From NCBI GenBank assembly GCA_022578965.1, contig MU400507.1, forward strand, positions 62,001 to 126,000: 64,000 nucleotides of DNA, in the 5' to 3' direction. Below are positions 24,965 to 37,150 of this stretch, one piece after another (the first letter of the stretch is position 1; every line of letters begins with the position of its first letter). Source of the DNA: Xylaria sp. FL1777 (Eukaryota; Ascomycota; Sordariomycetes; Xylariales; Xylariaceae). A program made the position numbers and the translations under genes. A model generated the notes under the pieces. That model did not search any database. It was not told the DNA's origin and saw only the letters and a program-made list of their open reading frames with translations.

Positions 24965-25731
24965 GGTGGACAGATGACATTACGTCTGTCTTTCTACTCT
25001 TATTTTTTTTTTGGCCCAGCGTTGGAACCTACGATCATGATAGAAACGACTCACGAGATTGCACATGAGTTCGAAGCCTCTTCTAGAAGTATAGAGAAGC
25101 ACCAAGCGATAGCCCTCTAGCTTTCAACGATTCTGACTATCTCTTCTTCTCTTCCTTTTCTTTATTTGGTCTGGTTGTGTGTGGCGTTACTGTGTTGAAC
25201 AATTTGGCGTTTATTCCCCCCATCCGATCCTGTTTGCCTTCGTGCTTTTGGGCTGCCTTTATGGGATGTTTGGCTCTTTCGCATTTACATTTTGCATGGC
25301 AGGATTGTGAAAAAATTGGGATACCTACAAGCAAGTAATAGCTAGATAGCTTCATTTGAGAGCTGTGACAATGGCTATACAAATTTGTATCAGTAAGTTG
25401 GGGGGTATAAGGCTAGTTATATATATTTAATAATTGAATTTGCTGATCCATGATGACTTCAGTGGAGTTAGTTAGTTGTCAGAGATCTATGAAACTGATG
25501 GAGACATTTTGGCGTGTTAGAGGAACGTGATGGGATGTAAATTGATCGAGAGTCATTTACAGACTGGATAGGCATGAACAGGGTAACTCCTATAGACAGA
25601 TGTCCAACTCCATAGTAGACAACTCTTCTAATTCATCACATTCCTCTCCGGACCTCCATCTACAGTCCAAGCTACAATACACACACACACACACATCCCC
25701 TTCCCTTAACTATACACCCTTCCGCCGGCCC
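24965..25731. other. Convergent spacer between the membrane protein gene and BNA1
   Basis: Contains the 3' UTRs of both genes. A perfect (AC)n microsatellite lies at about 25,679-25,696. No gene recognised; ORFs at 25,137-25,382 and 25,600-26,202 are low-complexity or shadows of BNA1. Confidence 0.55.
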
Positions 25732-26240
25732 CTACGCCTCGAGATTCGGATCCTTGATAGACCCGGGCTTAGGCACCGAATTAGCCAAGGCACCACACCT
25801 CCCACAGACGCGATTGTCCTCGGAGGCCATGAAGGCCTCGATGGCGGCCTTGATCTGGGTGCCGAGGTCGGTGCAGTGGAACGCGGCCTCGTGGACGACG
25901 GCGCCGCAGCCCTCCTCCTGGCAGTACCAGCGCATGCGGTCGACGGACTCCCGGGGCCGCCGCTGCTCGATGACCACGCCCACCGTGTCCGCGAACCGCA
26001 CCGGGTTGTGCGGCGTGTTGCCCGGCAGCAGGAACATGTCGCCCTCGCGGATCACCACGTCCCGGAACGCGCCCGCGTCCACCACCTTCAGCGTCATCGC
26101 CCCCTTGTACTGGTAGAACCACTCCGGCGTCTCGTTGATGTGGTAGTCTGTCCGCGCGTTGGGACCACCTACGATCTGGGAAGGGGGGAGGGTTTGTGTT
26201 AGTGGGTGTGGTCTTATCTTCTATTTTAATTTTAATTTCA

Positions 26241-26271
<31 letters not shown>

Positions 26272-26616
26272 TTCCCTTTTAAAGCATTGGTAATTCATGG
26301 CTTATAGGTAATTTCCATATCGGGCGCATCGGATTAGACGGCATGAGGGAGTTATCATATGCGGCTTTTTTATCCTGGATAAGAGGCGATGAAGGTGTAG
26401 ATAGGAGAGGAAAAAGGTGACGGACCATGACGGTGAAGTCTTCATTGTAGACGCAGTAGTTGTTGACTGGCGGCTTCAGGAGATGAGAGTTCTCTGCGAG
26501 CCTAGCCAGTGTTGAGAGTTGTGATTAGTAGGTTCGTGATGCTAAGTAAGGTGTTATTGATGATATCACAGAATGCAGACTTACCATTTCGGGAGGTTAA
26601 CGGGCACTGAGAGCAT
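25732..26616 (-). CDS. BNA1: 3-hydroxyanthranilate 3,4-dioxygenase (kynurenine pathway), 183 aa
   Basis: Three exons on the minus strand: 26,616-26,585, 26,501-26,426 and 26,175-25,732. The introns (GTAAGT...TAG, 83 bp; GTCCGT...CAG, 250 bp) keep frame. The product opens 3-hydroxyanthranilate to 2-amino-3-carboxymuconate semialdehyde, the step before quinolinate in de novo NAD synthesis; it is cytosolic. Cupin metal ligands are present as His48, Glu54 (YHINETPEWF) and His92 (LPGNTPHNPVRF). Substrate-binding Arg residues lie around RRPRESVDRMRW. A second, rubredoxin-like metal site is suggested by Cys121, Cys126, Cys160 and Cys163 (CGRCG). The length is normal for fungal enzymes. The first exon codes only 10 residues plus two bases. 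The second intron holds a T6A22 tract. It shares a 1.3 kb upstream region with the copper transporter gene. Confidence 0.95.
26250..26271. repeat. A22 homopolymer in BNA1 intron 2
   Basis: Twenty-two A preceded by six T, inside the 250 bp intron of the minus-strand BNA1 gene. On the coding strand this reads as a T22A6 tract. Confidence 0.9.
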
Positions 26617-27905
26617 GTTTGCGAGCCCAGGTGATCCAACAGCGTGTGGAAGGTGGCCCTTCAAATATAAATAAATGTTTTGAGGCGTATTTGTTTAACA
26701 GAGGCAAATATTTTGAGACTTTGTTGGTTTCAAGGGCGTCTAGAGTAAGTTGAAGTACTGTATATGCTCTAAGTAAAGCCGCTATCTACTTATACTACCT
26801 ACTAGTTACCCCTCGTCTTGGTGGCTCTCGGGTTGACGGCGGTATTCCCGTGCGGTTTTCGATAAGAGGGGGGCTATTTAAACTCCTGAACTTTGGATAA
26901 TTGATTTTCCACGATATGGTAATTCAAGACCATTCCCTCATATTTTTCATATAACTACTATGTTGCTTTGTTATCAATTGACAATATTGAACGCCACAAG
27001 CGTTTATGGCGTGTTGTTGGCGCTTCTGACATGTAGACTAGCAAACGCCCCGAGTGACGATGCGCAACGGATACCTACTTGTCTCACAGTGGAGCGGCAA
27101 TCAGATGATCTGCATAAAGTAACTACTACATACTGCGTAGGTAAGTATCAGTAGGTCCTGACCCGAGTGTTTCTATAATGGTGCTACAGGTATATACCTG
27201 GGTAGTGGTGGACAGAACTGGTGGGGGTCTACGCTGTTTCCTTGGGGACACTACCTACAGCTATTAGTACTACCGGTATCTAGATATGTACTACTTTGCC
27301 TACGTACACTATCTGCTATGTACCCGGGCTGGGTAACATCTAATGGAACATCTGGTAGTGTACTGCATGCTGTATTTACTGGGCAGTATAGTACATACCT
27401 ACACTAATATACAGGTAGGTATATTACTGCGTACGAGTTTGTAGTAGATAACCCTGCACTTCTGCCTGCACTAACGTAGGTACTGTACCCCGGACATGAG
27501 GTGATCGGGTGTGACAAAGCATCCCATCCATCCCAGCTCTAAGCTTATGTACTCCTCACTGATGACAGCAAACGCGCATTGCAGACATCGTATGTGAGCA
27601 CGTTTGAGCGGGTTTTTCTTTTCCTCGTTTTGGTGTATATTTTGTGGTTTATTTTATAGCTCTGCTTCATTTCTTGCCATATAAATATACCCCATACACT
27701 GTTACATAGGTCTTTTGACCAACACCCAATTGGGTCCAATCTTCTGTCTTGAAACTAGTACGCATATACATCGCATCCCGACATCCGATCCCTCGAGGAT
27801 TGCGCCTCAGCTCTTCCAACATCCTACACTTCCACACTTGATCGATAACCTCCCCAAACAACAACGCCCACGATTGAATTACCCGTACCCGCCAACGTCA
27901 TCAAA
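26617..27905. promoter_or_regulatory. Divergent upstream region of BNA1 and the copper transporter gene
   Basis: About 1.3 kb. The part at 27,120-27,480 is dense in TAGGTA, TACCTA and GTAC words that form many short palindromes. An ORF at 26,960-27,154 (64 aa) starts with a hydrophobic segment and has four Cys, but lies in a promoter region and has no other support. No defined copper-responsive element could be assigned. Confidence 0.45.
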
Positions 27906-29135
27906 ATGGACCACTCGCACATGGATCACGGAGACATGGACCACGGCGGCCATGGAGGCATGCCCATGCCTATGTGCAGTATGAATGTTCGTAGTACTTT
28001 CAACATTACCCCTTCTCCGTGATGCCTCCTCGCAAGCCCTCCTCGCTCCGAATAATCCGCACCCCGGCGGACTCCTACCGATGATGCCACGAAATGCGCT
28101 ACTAGTCATGGTGCTGCTGCAACGATACGCGGGCAGATGCGCCACGGCCGTCCTTGACTAGCATAATATAATGACGATGTGTTTGCGGGATTGGCTCTTG
28201 GTCGAAGCTTGCCGTTGGAAGAGAGGAAGATAGGCACAGTTAGGAACAAAGCACTGCAAATGCTAACATCTTTCTCTTCACCATAGATGCTGTTCACTTG
28301 GGACACGACGAACCTGTGCATTGTCTTCCGTCAATGGCACGTCAGAGGAACCGCGTCACTCGTTTTCAGCCTGCTGGCCATTGTTGCCATCTGTGCTGGC
28401 TATGAGGCTCTCCGTGAGGGAACGAGGAAATACGAGTTATGGCTCTTGAACCAGGAGGCAGCGCACAGTGAGTCTCCATTACTGTTCTTAATTTCCCGCC
28501 TGAATACAATTACTCTCCCCCCCACCCCAAACATGAGACGCCCACGGAGCGAAGAGAGAAGACAAGACAAGAAGAGACTGCGCGATAGAGAATGAAGAGT
28601 GCGAGAGGTGAAAGTCGAAATATCAAGGTAGAGAGAACGGGGAGCAGAAGCTTTTTTCACGGCCCCTAGTTTCTGGAAAGAAATAAAAAGGACACTGATA
28701 TTGACCCTCTTCTGCGCTCTTCTCGAGGCTCTGGTGCGCAAAACGAGCGAAATGAAGACCGCTATCAAGACAATGATCCAAACCATGGACGAGAACCAGT
28801 TGCTGAGACCACGCCATTTCTGGGAATAGAGCGAATCGGCGCTGGCTTGTCTAGTTCCTCTGAGCCATCCGTCAGCCAGCGGGCGCGCATCCTCAAGGCC
28901 ATCCTATATGGTGTGCAGAACTTCTACGCTTTCATGATCATGTATGTCTCCCCCTTCCTCCTCCCTGGTCCTCCCTTGTTATCCTTGGAATCGCACCCTA
29001 ACCTTGGAAATAAATAGGCTTCTGTTTATGACCTACAATGGGTGGGTCATGATTGCCGTTGCCGTTGGTGCAGGCCTAGGTTACTATGTCTTCGGTTCGA
29101 ACACACGAGCAACAAAGGAAACGGCTTGCCATTGA
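27906..29135 (+). CDS. Ctr family copper transporter, 197 aa
   Basis: Four-exon model: 27,906-27,986, 28,287-28,467, 28,728-28,941 and 29,018-29,135. The N-terminus is Met/His-rich (MDHSHMDHGDMDHGGHGG), the extracellular or luminal Cu(I)-capturing region. TM1 is at about residues 49-66 (LVFSLLAIVAICAGYEA). TM2 carries the Ctr MxxxM signature as Met159-Leu-Leu-Phe-Met163 and TM3 the GxxxG packing motif (GAGLGYY). Introns 1 and 3 are GT-AG (GTTCGT...TAG, GTATGT...TAG). Intron 2 has a clear GTGAGT donor. Its acceptor is uncertain: the frame that gives the typical Ctr loop (AETTPFLG) fits best with a GAG acceptor at 28,727, preceded by a TTGAC branch-like site and a pyrimidine tract. The protein forms a trimeric Cu(I) channel in plasma or vacuolar membrane; which one cannot be told from the sequence. 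Confidence 0.92.
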
Positions 29136-29733
29136 ACATCGAACACAAAGGTGAATCTGTGTATAACCTAAGATGGAACGGGGCATAGATGCCGAAAATA
29201 ATGCATTTACGTGATTGGCAAATGGGAACAAACGACCTGCAAGCATGGATAGCGTTGTTCAGAAATAAAGCTGTAGTGATGATGATGATGATGACAACGA
29301 CGACGCAAGCAATCAACTTGAACAACATAGCAATGGGGAATAAAGAGTGTGCTAGCTGGGTAATCGCAGTTAACTGTAACTTAGCTTCATTGCGCGCCAA
29401 CCGTGAATTTGAAAGGTACCTACGACAGGAACTTTTGCGAATCAATTGTAACGTTGCCTCCCGTATAACCAGTCTAAATGCCCAGACTCTAAACTATTCC
29501 GTGGCTAGAACAGCAACAATGAAGGTGCTATAAATGTTAAGTAGGAAAAGAAAACTTGAAGAAAACTTCCTTTTCGTTCATTAATTCCTTGCTTTGCACG
29601 TGGGGGTATTATTTGGGTAATTTATTTACTTGAAGCTGACCCCTTACTGGCTAGTCATTTGGTATGCCCATCACTAACAAACAAACTAGCTAAGTAACTA
29701 ATCTATATTGATCTAGTATATAGGAGTGAGAGT
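29136..29733. other. Convergent spacer between the copper transporter and PCD1-like genes
   Basis: Holds both 3' ends. A (GAT)n run at about 29,277-29,292 lies in the likely 3' UTR of the copper transporter gene. ORFs here are shadows or low complexity. Confidence 0.55.
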
Positions 29734-31612
29734 TTACATCTTGGCGTCCTTGACGTCGTCCTTGATGGCCTCGAGACCAACATCCCGACTCTTCTTCTCC
29801 GTTGCCATCTTCCCCTCGCGCGTCTGTCGCTCGATGAGGGCCTCGTCGCCGTAGTGGTCGTTGTGCTCGAACTCGGGCTCGCGGTCGTAGGCGATGCGGG
29901 CGGCGTCGACGAGGATGCGCCCCGTCATACCCCAGACCAGGAAGCGGTCGAGGGGGGCCGGGCTCTCGCCTTCGGGGACGTCGTCGCCGAGGGCCGCCTG
30001 GCCGTCTTCGCGGACCTTGGGCGTCGTCACGCGCTGCGCGTTTACCGGTACGTGGAAGTTGTGCACGCGCCACGGGTTCGTCTCCCAGTGGATCCAGCGG
30101 CCGTCGTACCAGTGGCCTGGGGGTAGAGGGGGTTCGCCGGGCCGGGGGGGCTCGTCGGTGCTGTGGAGGAAGTTGCTGAAGGGTGCGGAGAACACGGCTG
30201 CCACCTCCTTCGCGTCGAGCCGTGGGATCATGGCCTCGTCGACTGTGGGGGATGGCGGGAAGCCGGGTCTGTCCTCTGAATGAAGGAAGGCCACGCAAGG
30301 GCGTACTGCTAGTTCAGTCTTTGCGAGGCTGCAGGGTAGACAGCATAGTGGCTCGATACGGAAGGGAGATGGAATCTTCTTGTCGTCCATGGGGAGACCA
30401 ATCTCTTCCCAGGCCTCGCGGCGAGCTATCTGGTCTAAGAAACAGGGATTCCGTGTTAGTGAGATCTAGGAATATTGGTTTCGTCTGTCAGGTCTTCTTA
30501 TTCGAGTTTTGTGGTAGGTTCTACTTTGCTTCCCTTCCGTCTAGCCGTCCGTGCACGTCTATTCCTCTTTTTTCTTCAGATATTCGACAATATCCAACAG
30601 ATTTGAGGTAAGAACGCCTGCGATTGACGGTAGATGAACTTACACGGGGTCTCATCGAGGGAATCCGCTTTCCCACCAGGAAAGGCTGCGTGACCTGTTT
30701 ATTCTATGTGTTAACTTCGTTTCGATTACGACGTTGAGAAACAGAGCTAGGAGTCAATAGTGAAGAGTAAATACATCGGGAGCATTAGACCTACCAGAGA
30801 AGTTTCTGAGACTTGCAGCTCGCATCGTTATAACAACGCGCAGATCGCCCCTCCGGTCTCCAAATAAGAGGACTAGGACAGCGGCGCGCCGTGATACTGG
30901 TAGACGGTCCCATGTCGGGAATGGTGGCGGCTTGTATGCACGTAGTCGGGCGATGGCAGCCTTTGAAGAAGTACGTGAGTATACTTTCACGGCTGACTAG
31001 GGCGTCTGAGAAGTTTCGAGTTATAGCTGATAGACATATACATATATCTTTTTGTTCTTATGTTGCGTGCAAGTCACACTGCCTCTCCTTACTTGTAGAT
31101 GGGCATAGAAAGACACCAGCATGTTTTAAGGGGCCAATGCAAGGCAGGAAGAAAGTGTAAAAAGGAAAAGACCATACATAAAGTGTAGTATCACCAATCT
31201 TGCCGGCGACTTGGCACATATCACACATACGGTAACAGCAATAAATGAACGGGTTCTGTCGCAAGAGAGTGGTCTTCAACTAAGAATAAGCTTCAGCTAT
31301 ACTGACCGCCGAGACTGCATTGAGCGGCGCCATCGTGGACGCATCCCAGTAATAAGAAGCCTGATCTAGAGCCTCCGGAAGCGTCTGCTGGGCTGACGCT
31401 TGCTGTAGATCGTAAGAGAGGGCGAGGGCGAGGTCTGCGGGGAGGATCGTGGATGGGTCGGTGAAGCTCTGATGTGCCTGCGCCGCCTTTAAATCGCCGT
31501 CCGGAGGAGAGTGGGCGGAAGCTCGGGGCTGCTGACGGTTGCTGTCTTCTCGAGATGTGGGCGTGGATGGAGTAGAGGCGTCACAATCGCCGTTCGGGAC
31601 CGTCGCACTCAT
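29734..31612 (-). CDS. PCD1: Peroxisomal-type CoA diphosphatase, Nudix hydrolase, 419 aa
   Basis: Four exons on the minus strand: 31,612-31,307, 30,996-30,795, 30,694-30,644 and 30,434-29,734. The introns are GTCAGT...TAG, GTAGGT...CAG, GTAAGT...TAG, and all junctions keep frame (SLRNFSG|HAAFPGGK and DETP|YQIARRE). The Nudix box is GGKADSLDETPYQIARREA followed by WEEIGL: metal-binding residues Glu184, Arg192-Glu193, Glu196-Glu197 and Gly199. The extra residue between the Gly and Glu of the box and the upstream RAASLRNFSGHAAFPGG block are typical of the PCD1/NUDT7 CoA-pyrophosphatase group. The enzyme cleaves (oxidised) CoA to phosphopantetheine and 3',5'-ADP. The C-terminal tripeptide is AKM, which fits the peroxisomal PTS1 consensus [SAC][KRH][LM]. 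The 110-residue N-terminal extension is low complexity. Confidence 0.93.
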
Positions 31613-32713
31613 GGTTTAGAAAAATGTGAATTTTGGAGAAAAGGTTGCAGTACAGGAGAGAACTGTATATATGTATATGTGTACTGGTATGTGTATGCAC
31701 GAATTCAGCCCAACGAACCGTTAACTCGGTTCTAGGTACCCAGGTATGTTGACGTAGACGCATACCTTTGGAATAGGTACCAGGTTTTACCAAATGCCAA
31801 GCCAAGCTGCAAGCAAATTAGGTCTAGTGCATTCGCCGCTTTTGCTCAGGCTCGGCTCAGCTAAGTATCAGGCATGCGACTACCTATGTAAGTCTATGGT
31901 CGTACTGGTCCTAGCTCGTACCAGTCCAGGGTCGTACCGGTACAGGGCCCATGGCTGTACTGATGCGTAAGTATATCGTACCAGTTCCTGGCCTGCCGGA
32001 CTGGTACGACCCCAGAACTCGTACTGGTCCAAACCCGTATTGGTGCGTAGTTCGGGTCGTCCCAGTCCGCAGTTTTAATCGTATAATTCCATCCATATTT
32101 GTCTATACTTGGTTTAACTCAGTCTTTCTATTCTCTCTACTATTTTTTAGTGCAGCATTTCTTTGGTTTTCTAAGGATGATTTACTACACGGTTAGATAA
32201 CCGGATGCAAAGCGAGCCGCATTTAGTGAGCCAACGTTAATTATGATGCATTATCATTTCGCTAATCGCTACGGGAGGTCTTATGGACCTCTCGCATCTT
32301 CCTAGTCTATGCGTAGCTACATAGTGGCGCCCTTGTCCTCGGATTCTCAAAAAGCCAAGGGAAATGGAATGTAGATGCAATTCATCTAACATGGTTATGA
32401 AATTGCCGAAAACAAATCTTTTGATCTCACTTGATCTCACATCTTGTTGAACTACGATTTGCTATGCTTCCAAACCCCCAAAAATCGTCGCGGCGTCGGC
32501 TCACCGTGGCGGATTCTAGACAAAGCTATTTTTAGAGTGGTCGGACAACAGGCACCAAGGTGTCCAGAACTGGCCACCAACGTCGACATCTTAAAAAGCT
32601 CCCTCGCGATCATGATCTAAATGATCCAAATCAAATTGGTTCGCAGAAAACCCAAAAAAAAAAAAAAAACCCCTAAAAAACTATCACAACTATTTCTTAT
32701 ATTCGAAACAGAC
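31613..32713. other. Upstream region of PCD1 and island edge, no gene recognised
   Basis: Contains the PCD1 promoter and, at 31,889-32,070, an array of GGTCGTACTGG-type words. Near 32,650 an A-run separates short ORFs without family features. Confidence 0.45.
31889..32070. repeat. Array of direct and inverted TCGTACTGGTCC-like words
   Basis: Roughly 20 bp units such as GGTCGTACTGGTCC, GTCGTACCGGTACAGG, ATCGTACCAGTTCC, and their reverse complement CCGGACTGGTACGAC recur across 180 bp, giving several possible hairpins. The GTAC/CCGG core is palindromic. No gene overlaps it. Confidence 0.75.
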
Positions 32714-33007
32714 ATGTTGCTCTTCATCTTTGCGCTCTTGATTGTGGGAGCCCCATGTTTGGATATCTCGGCGGCAGGGTCCCTTGACGTTCAAATCGGG
32801 CTCGGCACCAGCACTACTACTCCACATCATTATTGGATTCCAACGTCCTCGACTGCCACCCCGACGACCACCAGCCTCAATCCCTCACGCGCCACATCTG
32901 ATGCCGGGGGAGTTGGCAGCCATGCGAACACGGCTCTTCCCACGACCGAACTAGCGACCCAAAATGTCACCAGAACTACTCTTTATAGCAAGCCGTCCTC
33001 TCCTTAG
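32714..33007 (+). CDS. Putative small secreted Ser/Thr-rich protein, 97 aa
   Basis: The ORF can start further upstream at 32,621, but the ATG at 32,714 gives a clean hydrophobic signal-peptide-like start (MLLFIFALLIVGAPCLDISA); the upstream extension is a Lys run coded by an A-tract. The mature part is small and rich in Thr, Ser and Pro (TSSTATPTTTS), with one NVT sequon and no Cys beyond the signal region. No domain is recognised. It lies about 310 bp from the AT-rich border, a position typical of fungal effector genes. It could also be chance, so status is uncertain. Confidence 0.4.
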   Translation: MLLFIFALLIVGAPCLDISAAGSLDVQIGLGTSTTTPHHYWIPTSSTATPTTTSLNPSRATSDAGGVGSHANTALPTTELATQNVTRTTLYSKPSSP

Positions 33008-33400
33008 ACTTAAAAACATCGTAACGTAGTATGCTATGCCTCGCTAGGAAGTCGTTAACCCCGCAGTTTATCCCTTAACCTATCGTCGCTATGCCTTTAC
33101 TTGCTACCTAGAACGACACTCGTGATCTCTTGAAGTAACACACAGATGGCCAACCTATCATCTTGTCGCCTTTACCGCTTCCTTTGGAAGGTATCCATGA
33201 CGAACCCCTGTGCTATTTCGAATCTTGGAATCCCCCAACCATCTCTATCCCTACTATAGGGGCTACGTAGTGGTTTGTAGCGGATAAACTTGTGGTTATG
33301 GGGCGTAGGATGATGATATACCGAACACGCTGGAGTCTTGATTTGCCATTTTGGGAAAAGTCTTAGCTCTTGAGACATGTTTTGGGAGTAGTTTGAGTTA

Positions 33401-33480
33401 AGACATGCATGCAGATAAAACAGATATGCAGATAAGACAGATATACAGATAAGACATGCAGATAAAACATAGACCTAAAA
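33401..33480. repeat. Tandem 15 bp repeat at the right border
   Basis: Units like ATGCAGATAAAACAG and ATACAGATAAGACAT repeat about five times just inside the border block; further inside are AAAAACATATAAACCT-like units to about 33,540. The left arm has a more degraded equivalent near 11,560-11,620. Confidence 0.75.
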
Positions 33481-35079
33481 ACATATAAACCTAAAAACAT
33501 ACAAACCTAAAAACATACAAACTTAGAAACATATAAACGCAAAAAATATACAGATATAAAAAGGAAAAACATATATATATAAGTAAATATAGCAAGCAAA
33601 GTTTTATATAGCGCATTTATTTAAAACTACTGTATGCTTACTAATAAAACGAACTAACAGCTAAAATAAACAATAAACTTTTAACTTTAATAGTATATAT
33701 AAAAGTTTTTATTATTTTTAGTTTAGCTTTTAGTTTAGCTTTTAGTTTTTTATGCTTTAATTATTAGCATTAAAATTATAGCTATATTTTTAGTAAACAT
33801 TTTAATATACTTATTATATGCTATAGCAGTTATTATTTTAATGCACGTTGTTTAGCTTTAAAGCATAACTTATAATATAAAACTTTTGCTTAGCTGCTTT
33901 AATGCAAAGATTTTAAATAATATACTTTATTGCTTTAGTTATAACAATTCTTTAAAGTTATTGTAGTGCTAAGCATGTAATTTAAAGCACTATAGAATCT
34001 TTGCTGCAAAAGATCTTACTGCAGAAAATCTTGCTGCATGCTAAGCATTAATAACTAGCTTTTGCAGCACATATGCTAAAAATAACAGCGTGATATACTA
34101 AAGTAGTCATTGTAGTAAAATAAAACCACGGAGTTTGCATATATTAAAAATTAAAGAGGTTAAAAAATGTTATATTAAGTTAAGTTTTTAAGCTAGGGCT
34201 ACAGCAGTAAAGTGGCTACTTAACTATATTAAGCAATCATAGAATTAGTAAAGCTATAGTACATTAAAAGCAAAAATACAAACTAAGGCAAAACTATAAT
34301 AAAAATAAAAGTGTTTAAAAAGCTAAAGTAATAAAAACAAAAGCTTGCAAGCGCTAAATAATTATAAAGTAAGTAAAGTATATATAGCACATAAAAAGCC
34401 AAAATATAAACTAAAGCAAAACTATTTTAAAAATAACATTAGTTAAAATAAAAAGTAGAAAATAAAAAATAGAAATAAAAAAAATAAAAGTAATAGTAAT
34501 AAAAGCAGTAAGTAATTTATATATTAGCTTTATTAGCTATAGCTAGTTTTATAACTAGCTGCTAGCTATAAAGCATATATAATTACTTTAGTTACTATAT
34601 TTAGCTAAAGAAATTATGTTTTTATATTTTTTATTTTTAGTACGGAAAAAATACTAGCTTTTATAAAATTTTTAAGGGTTAATACTACGTGCTAACAAGC
34701 TAGCAATAAATAATAAAAGCTAATAATATCTTTAAAAATAAAAAACAAACCAGTAGATTTAGCATTAAAATTAACATTATTTGTTAAGTAAGTAGTTATA
34801 TAAGTAAATAAGCTTAGGCTATTTTTTTAAAAGCTTTTAATGTGCTAATGTTATTATTAGCACTTGCTAGTTACTTTAAACTTGTTTTTTAAAAAGCTTT
34901 AGTAAAGTAAATATATAATTACTAAAACAAATAAATTGTTTCTTTATTTTTACTTACTATAAATAATATTTAACTATAAGTAGCTATTAAATTAAAATTA
35001 CTTAATTTTAGTTAGCTTTATATATATTAAGCTTTAATAAACTAATAGTTATTTATGTTAAAAACCCACTATTAATTAG

Positions 35080-37150
35080 TACTTATAGTATATAAATGCT
35101 TATAATTAACTACTAAACTTTGTTATTTTAGCACTTTTAGTGCTTAGTTTATAGCTTACGTAATTAATTAGTAAATGCTTATATAATTAACTAATAAACA
35201 TTTAAACTTAATTATTTTAGCATTTTTACGTAGTATTTAAGTAATATACCTTACGTAATTAATTAATAAATATTTACACTATTAATTAATAGTGCTTTTA
35301 TATATTTTAGCACTTTTAGTGTAGCTTATATAGTTAACTAATAAATACTTATGTTATTAACTAATAATGTATGCCACTTTTTAAATGCTTTTATATGTTT
35401 TAGCATTTTTAGTATAGCTTGCATAATTAACTAGTAAATGCTTATATAATTAACTAGTAAATGCTTATAGCTTATATAATTAACACTAGACTTAGTTATT
35501 TTAGCACTCTTTAGTGCTTAGTTTGTAATTTTCATAATTAATTAATAAATGCTCACATACTTAATTAACTAATAAATGCCTTTATACTTAATTAATTATT
35601 AAACTAGTTAAGTATACTATTAAGCTTAAATATTTTAACTATATAATTAACTAGTAAATAAGCAGTTATTAAAACTTTTTATTTTTTAATAAGTAATGCT
35701 TATAAAGTTTCGCTTTGCTTTTAAACAATAATTAATAGCATATTATTAATTGCTTACGATATATTATTTCTTTTTAAATTACGCTTAAAACCTTTTATGT
35801 AAAATCTACTAAACTTATTTATAAAAGGATTAATTAGTTAATTTATAGTTTTAGCATGTATTACTACGTAAGTTAAATTAGGACTTTTTATAATTAACTA
35901 ATAAATGCTCACGTAGTAGTTAGTTTATAGCTTGCTTACTAAGTGCACTAAATCTTAGCAATTTATACTATTAACTAGTAAATGTATAGCTATTAAAACT
36001 TTTTATATTTTTTATAATATATTATTGCCCTTTAAATTATAACTTTTTATAAAACCTATTCACAAAAAAATTACGTATAGTTAGTTATAATTTTAATTTT
36101 AGTAATAAGTAACTAGTTTATTACTATAGCTATATGTTATAGCTTAATTCTTTAGTATACGTGATTTTTTAGTATACGTAATCCCTTAGTATACTTAATC
36201 CCTTAATATATTTAATCTTTTAGTATATTTAATCCCTTAGTATTTTTAAGTTGCTGCCACTTTTTATAGCTTTTATACTTAAAGTAAACTTAGTTATATT
36301 AACATTCTTTATAATTAACTAGTAAATACTTATGCTACTTTTTTAGTAGTTATTATAGCTTGCTAACTAAGTTACACTAAACTTAATTATTAATAGTTAT
36401 TAGTGCTAAGTTTATAGCTTACATAATTAACTAGTAAATATACGGCTATTAAAACCTTTTATATTTTTTATAATGTATTATTGCCCTTTAAATTATAGTT
36501 TTATAAAACTTATTCATAAAGGGAATTAGTTATAAACTAGATTTTAGTAATAAATAGCTAGCTTATTATTGTAGCTATAAATGCTAGTTATAAATATCTA
36601 CTTAAATATTTTTAAAACTTTATTATATTTTATTAGTAATACTATAAAGTATAAATAAATACTTTATATTTAATCTTTTAGTATATTTAAACTTTTAATG
36701 TATTTATACCTTAAAAAGCTTTAGTATATAAACTATAATTTTTAATACACTTAAGTGCTCTATACTTAATTCTTTAAAAGGCTTTAATATATTATTTATA
36801 TATTAAAATCTTTAGTATATTTAAGTGCCTTAATTTTTTAGTATATTTAATTCTTTAGAAAGCTTTAGTATATAAACTATAGTTTTTAATATACTTAAGT
36901 GCTTTATATTTAATTCTTTAAAAAGCTTTAGTATATTACTTATATATTAAAATCTTTAGTATACTTAAGTGCTTTAATTCCTTAGTGTACTTATACCTTA
37001 AAAAGCTTTAGCATATAAACTATAGTTTTTAGTATACTTAAGTGCTTTAATTCCTTAGTGTACTTAATTTTTTAGAAAGCTTTAATATATAAACCTTAGT
37101 TTTTATATACTTAAGTACTTTGTACTTAATCTTTTAGTATACTTAATCCT
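35080..37150 (-). repeat. Satellite arrays in the right arm
   Basis: Inverted counterpart of the arrays at 2,030-4,130. The first part (35,080-36,120 and 36,300-36,500) repeats TAATTAACTAGTAAATGC and TTAGCACTTTTAGTGCTTAG; the second (36,120-36,250 and 36,650-37,150) repeats AGTATACTTAATCCTTT and CTTAAGTGCTTTAATTCC. Confidence 0.8.
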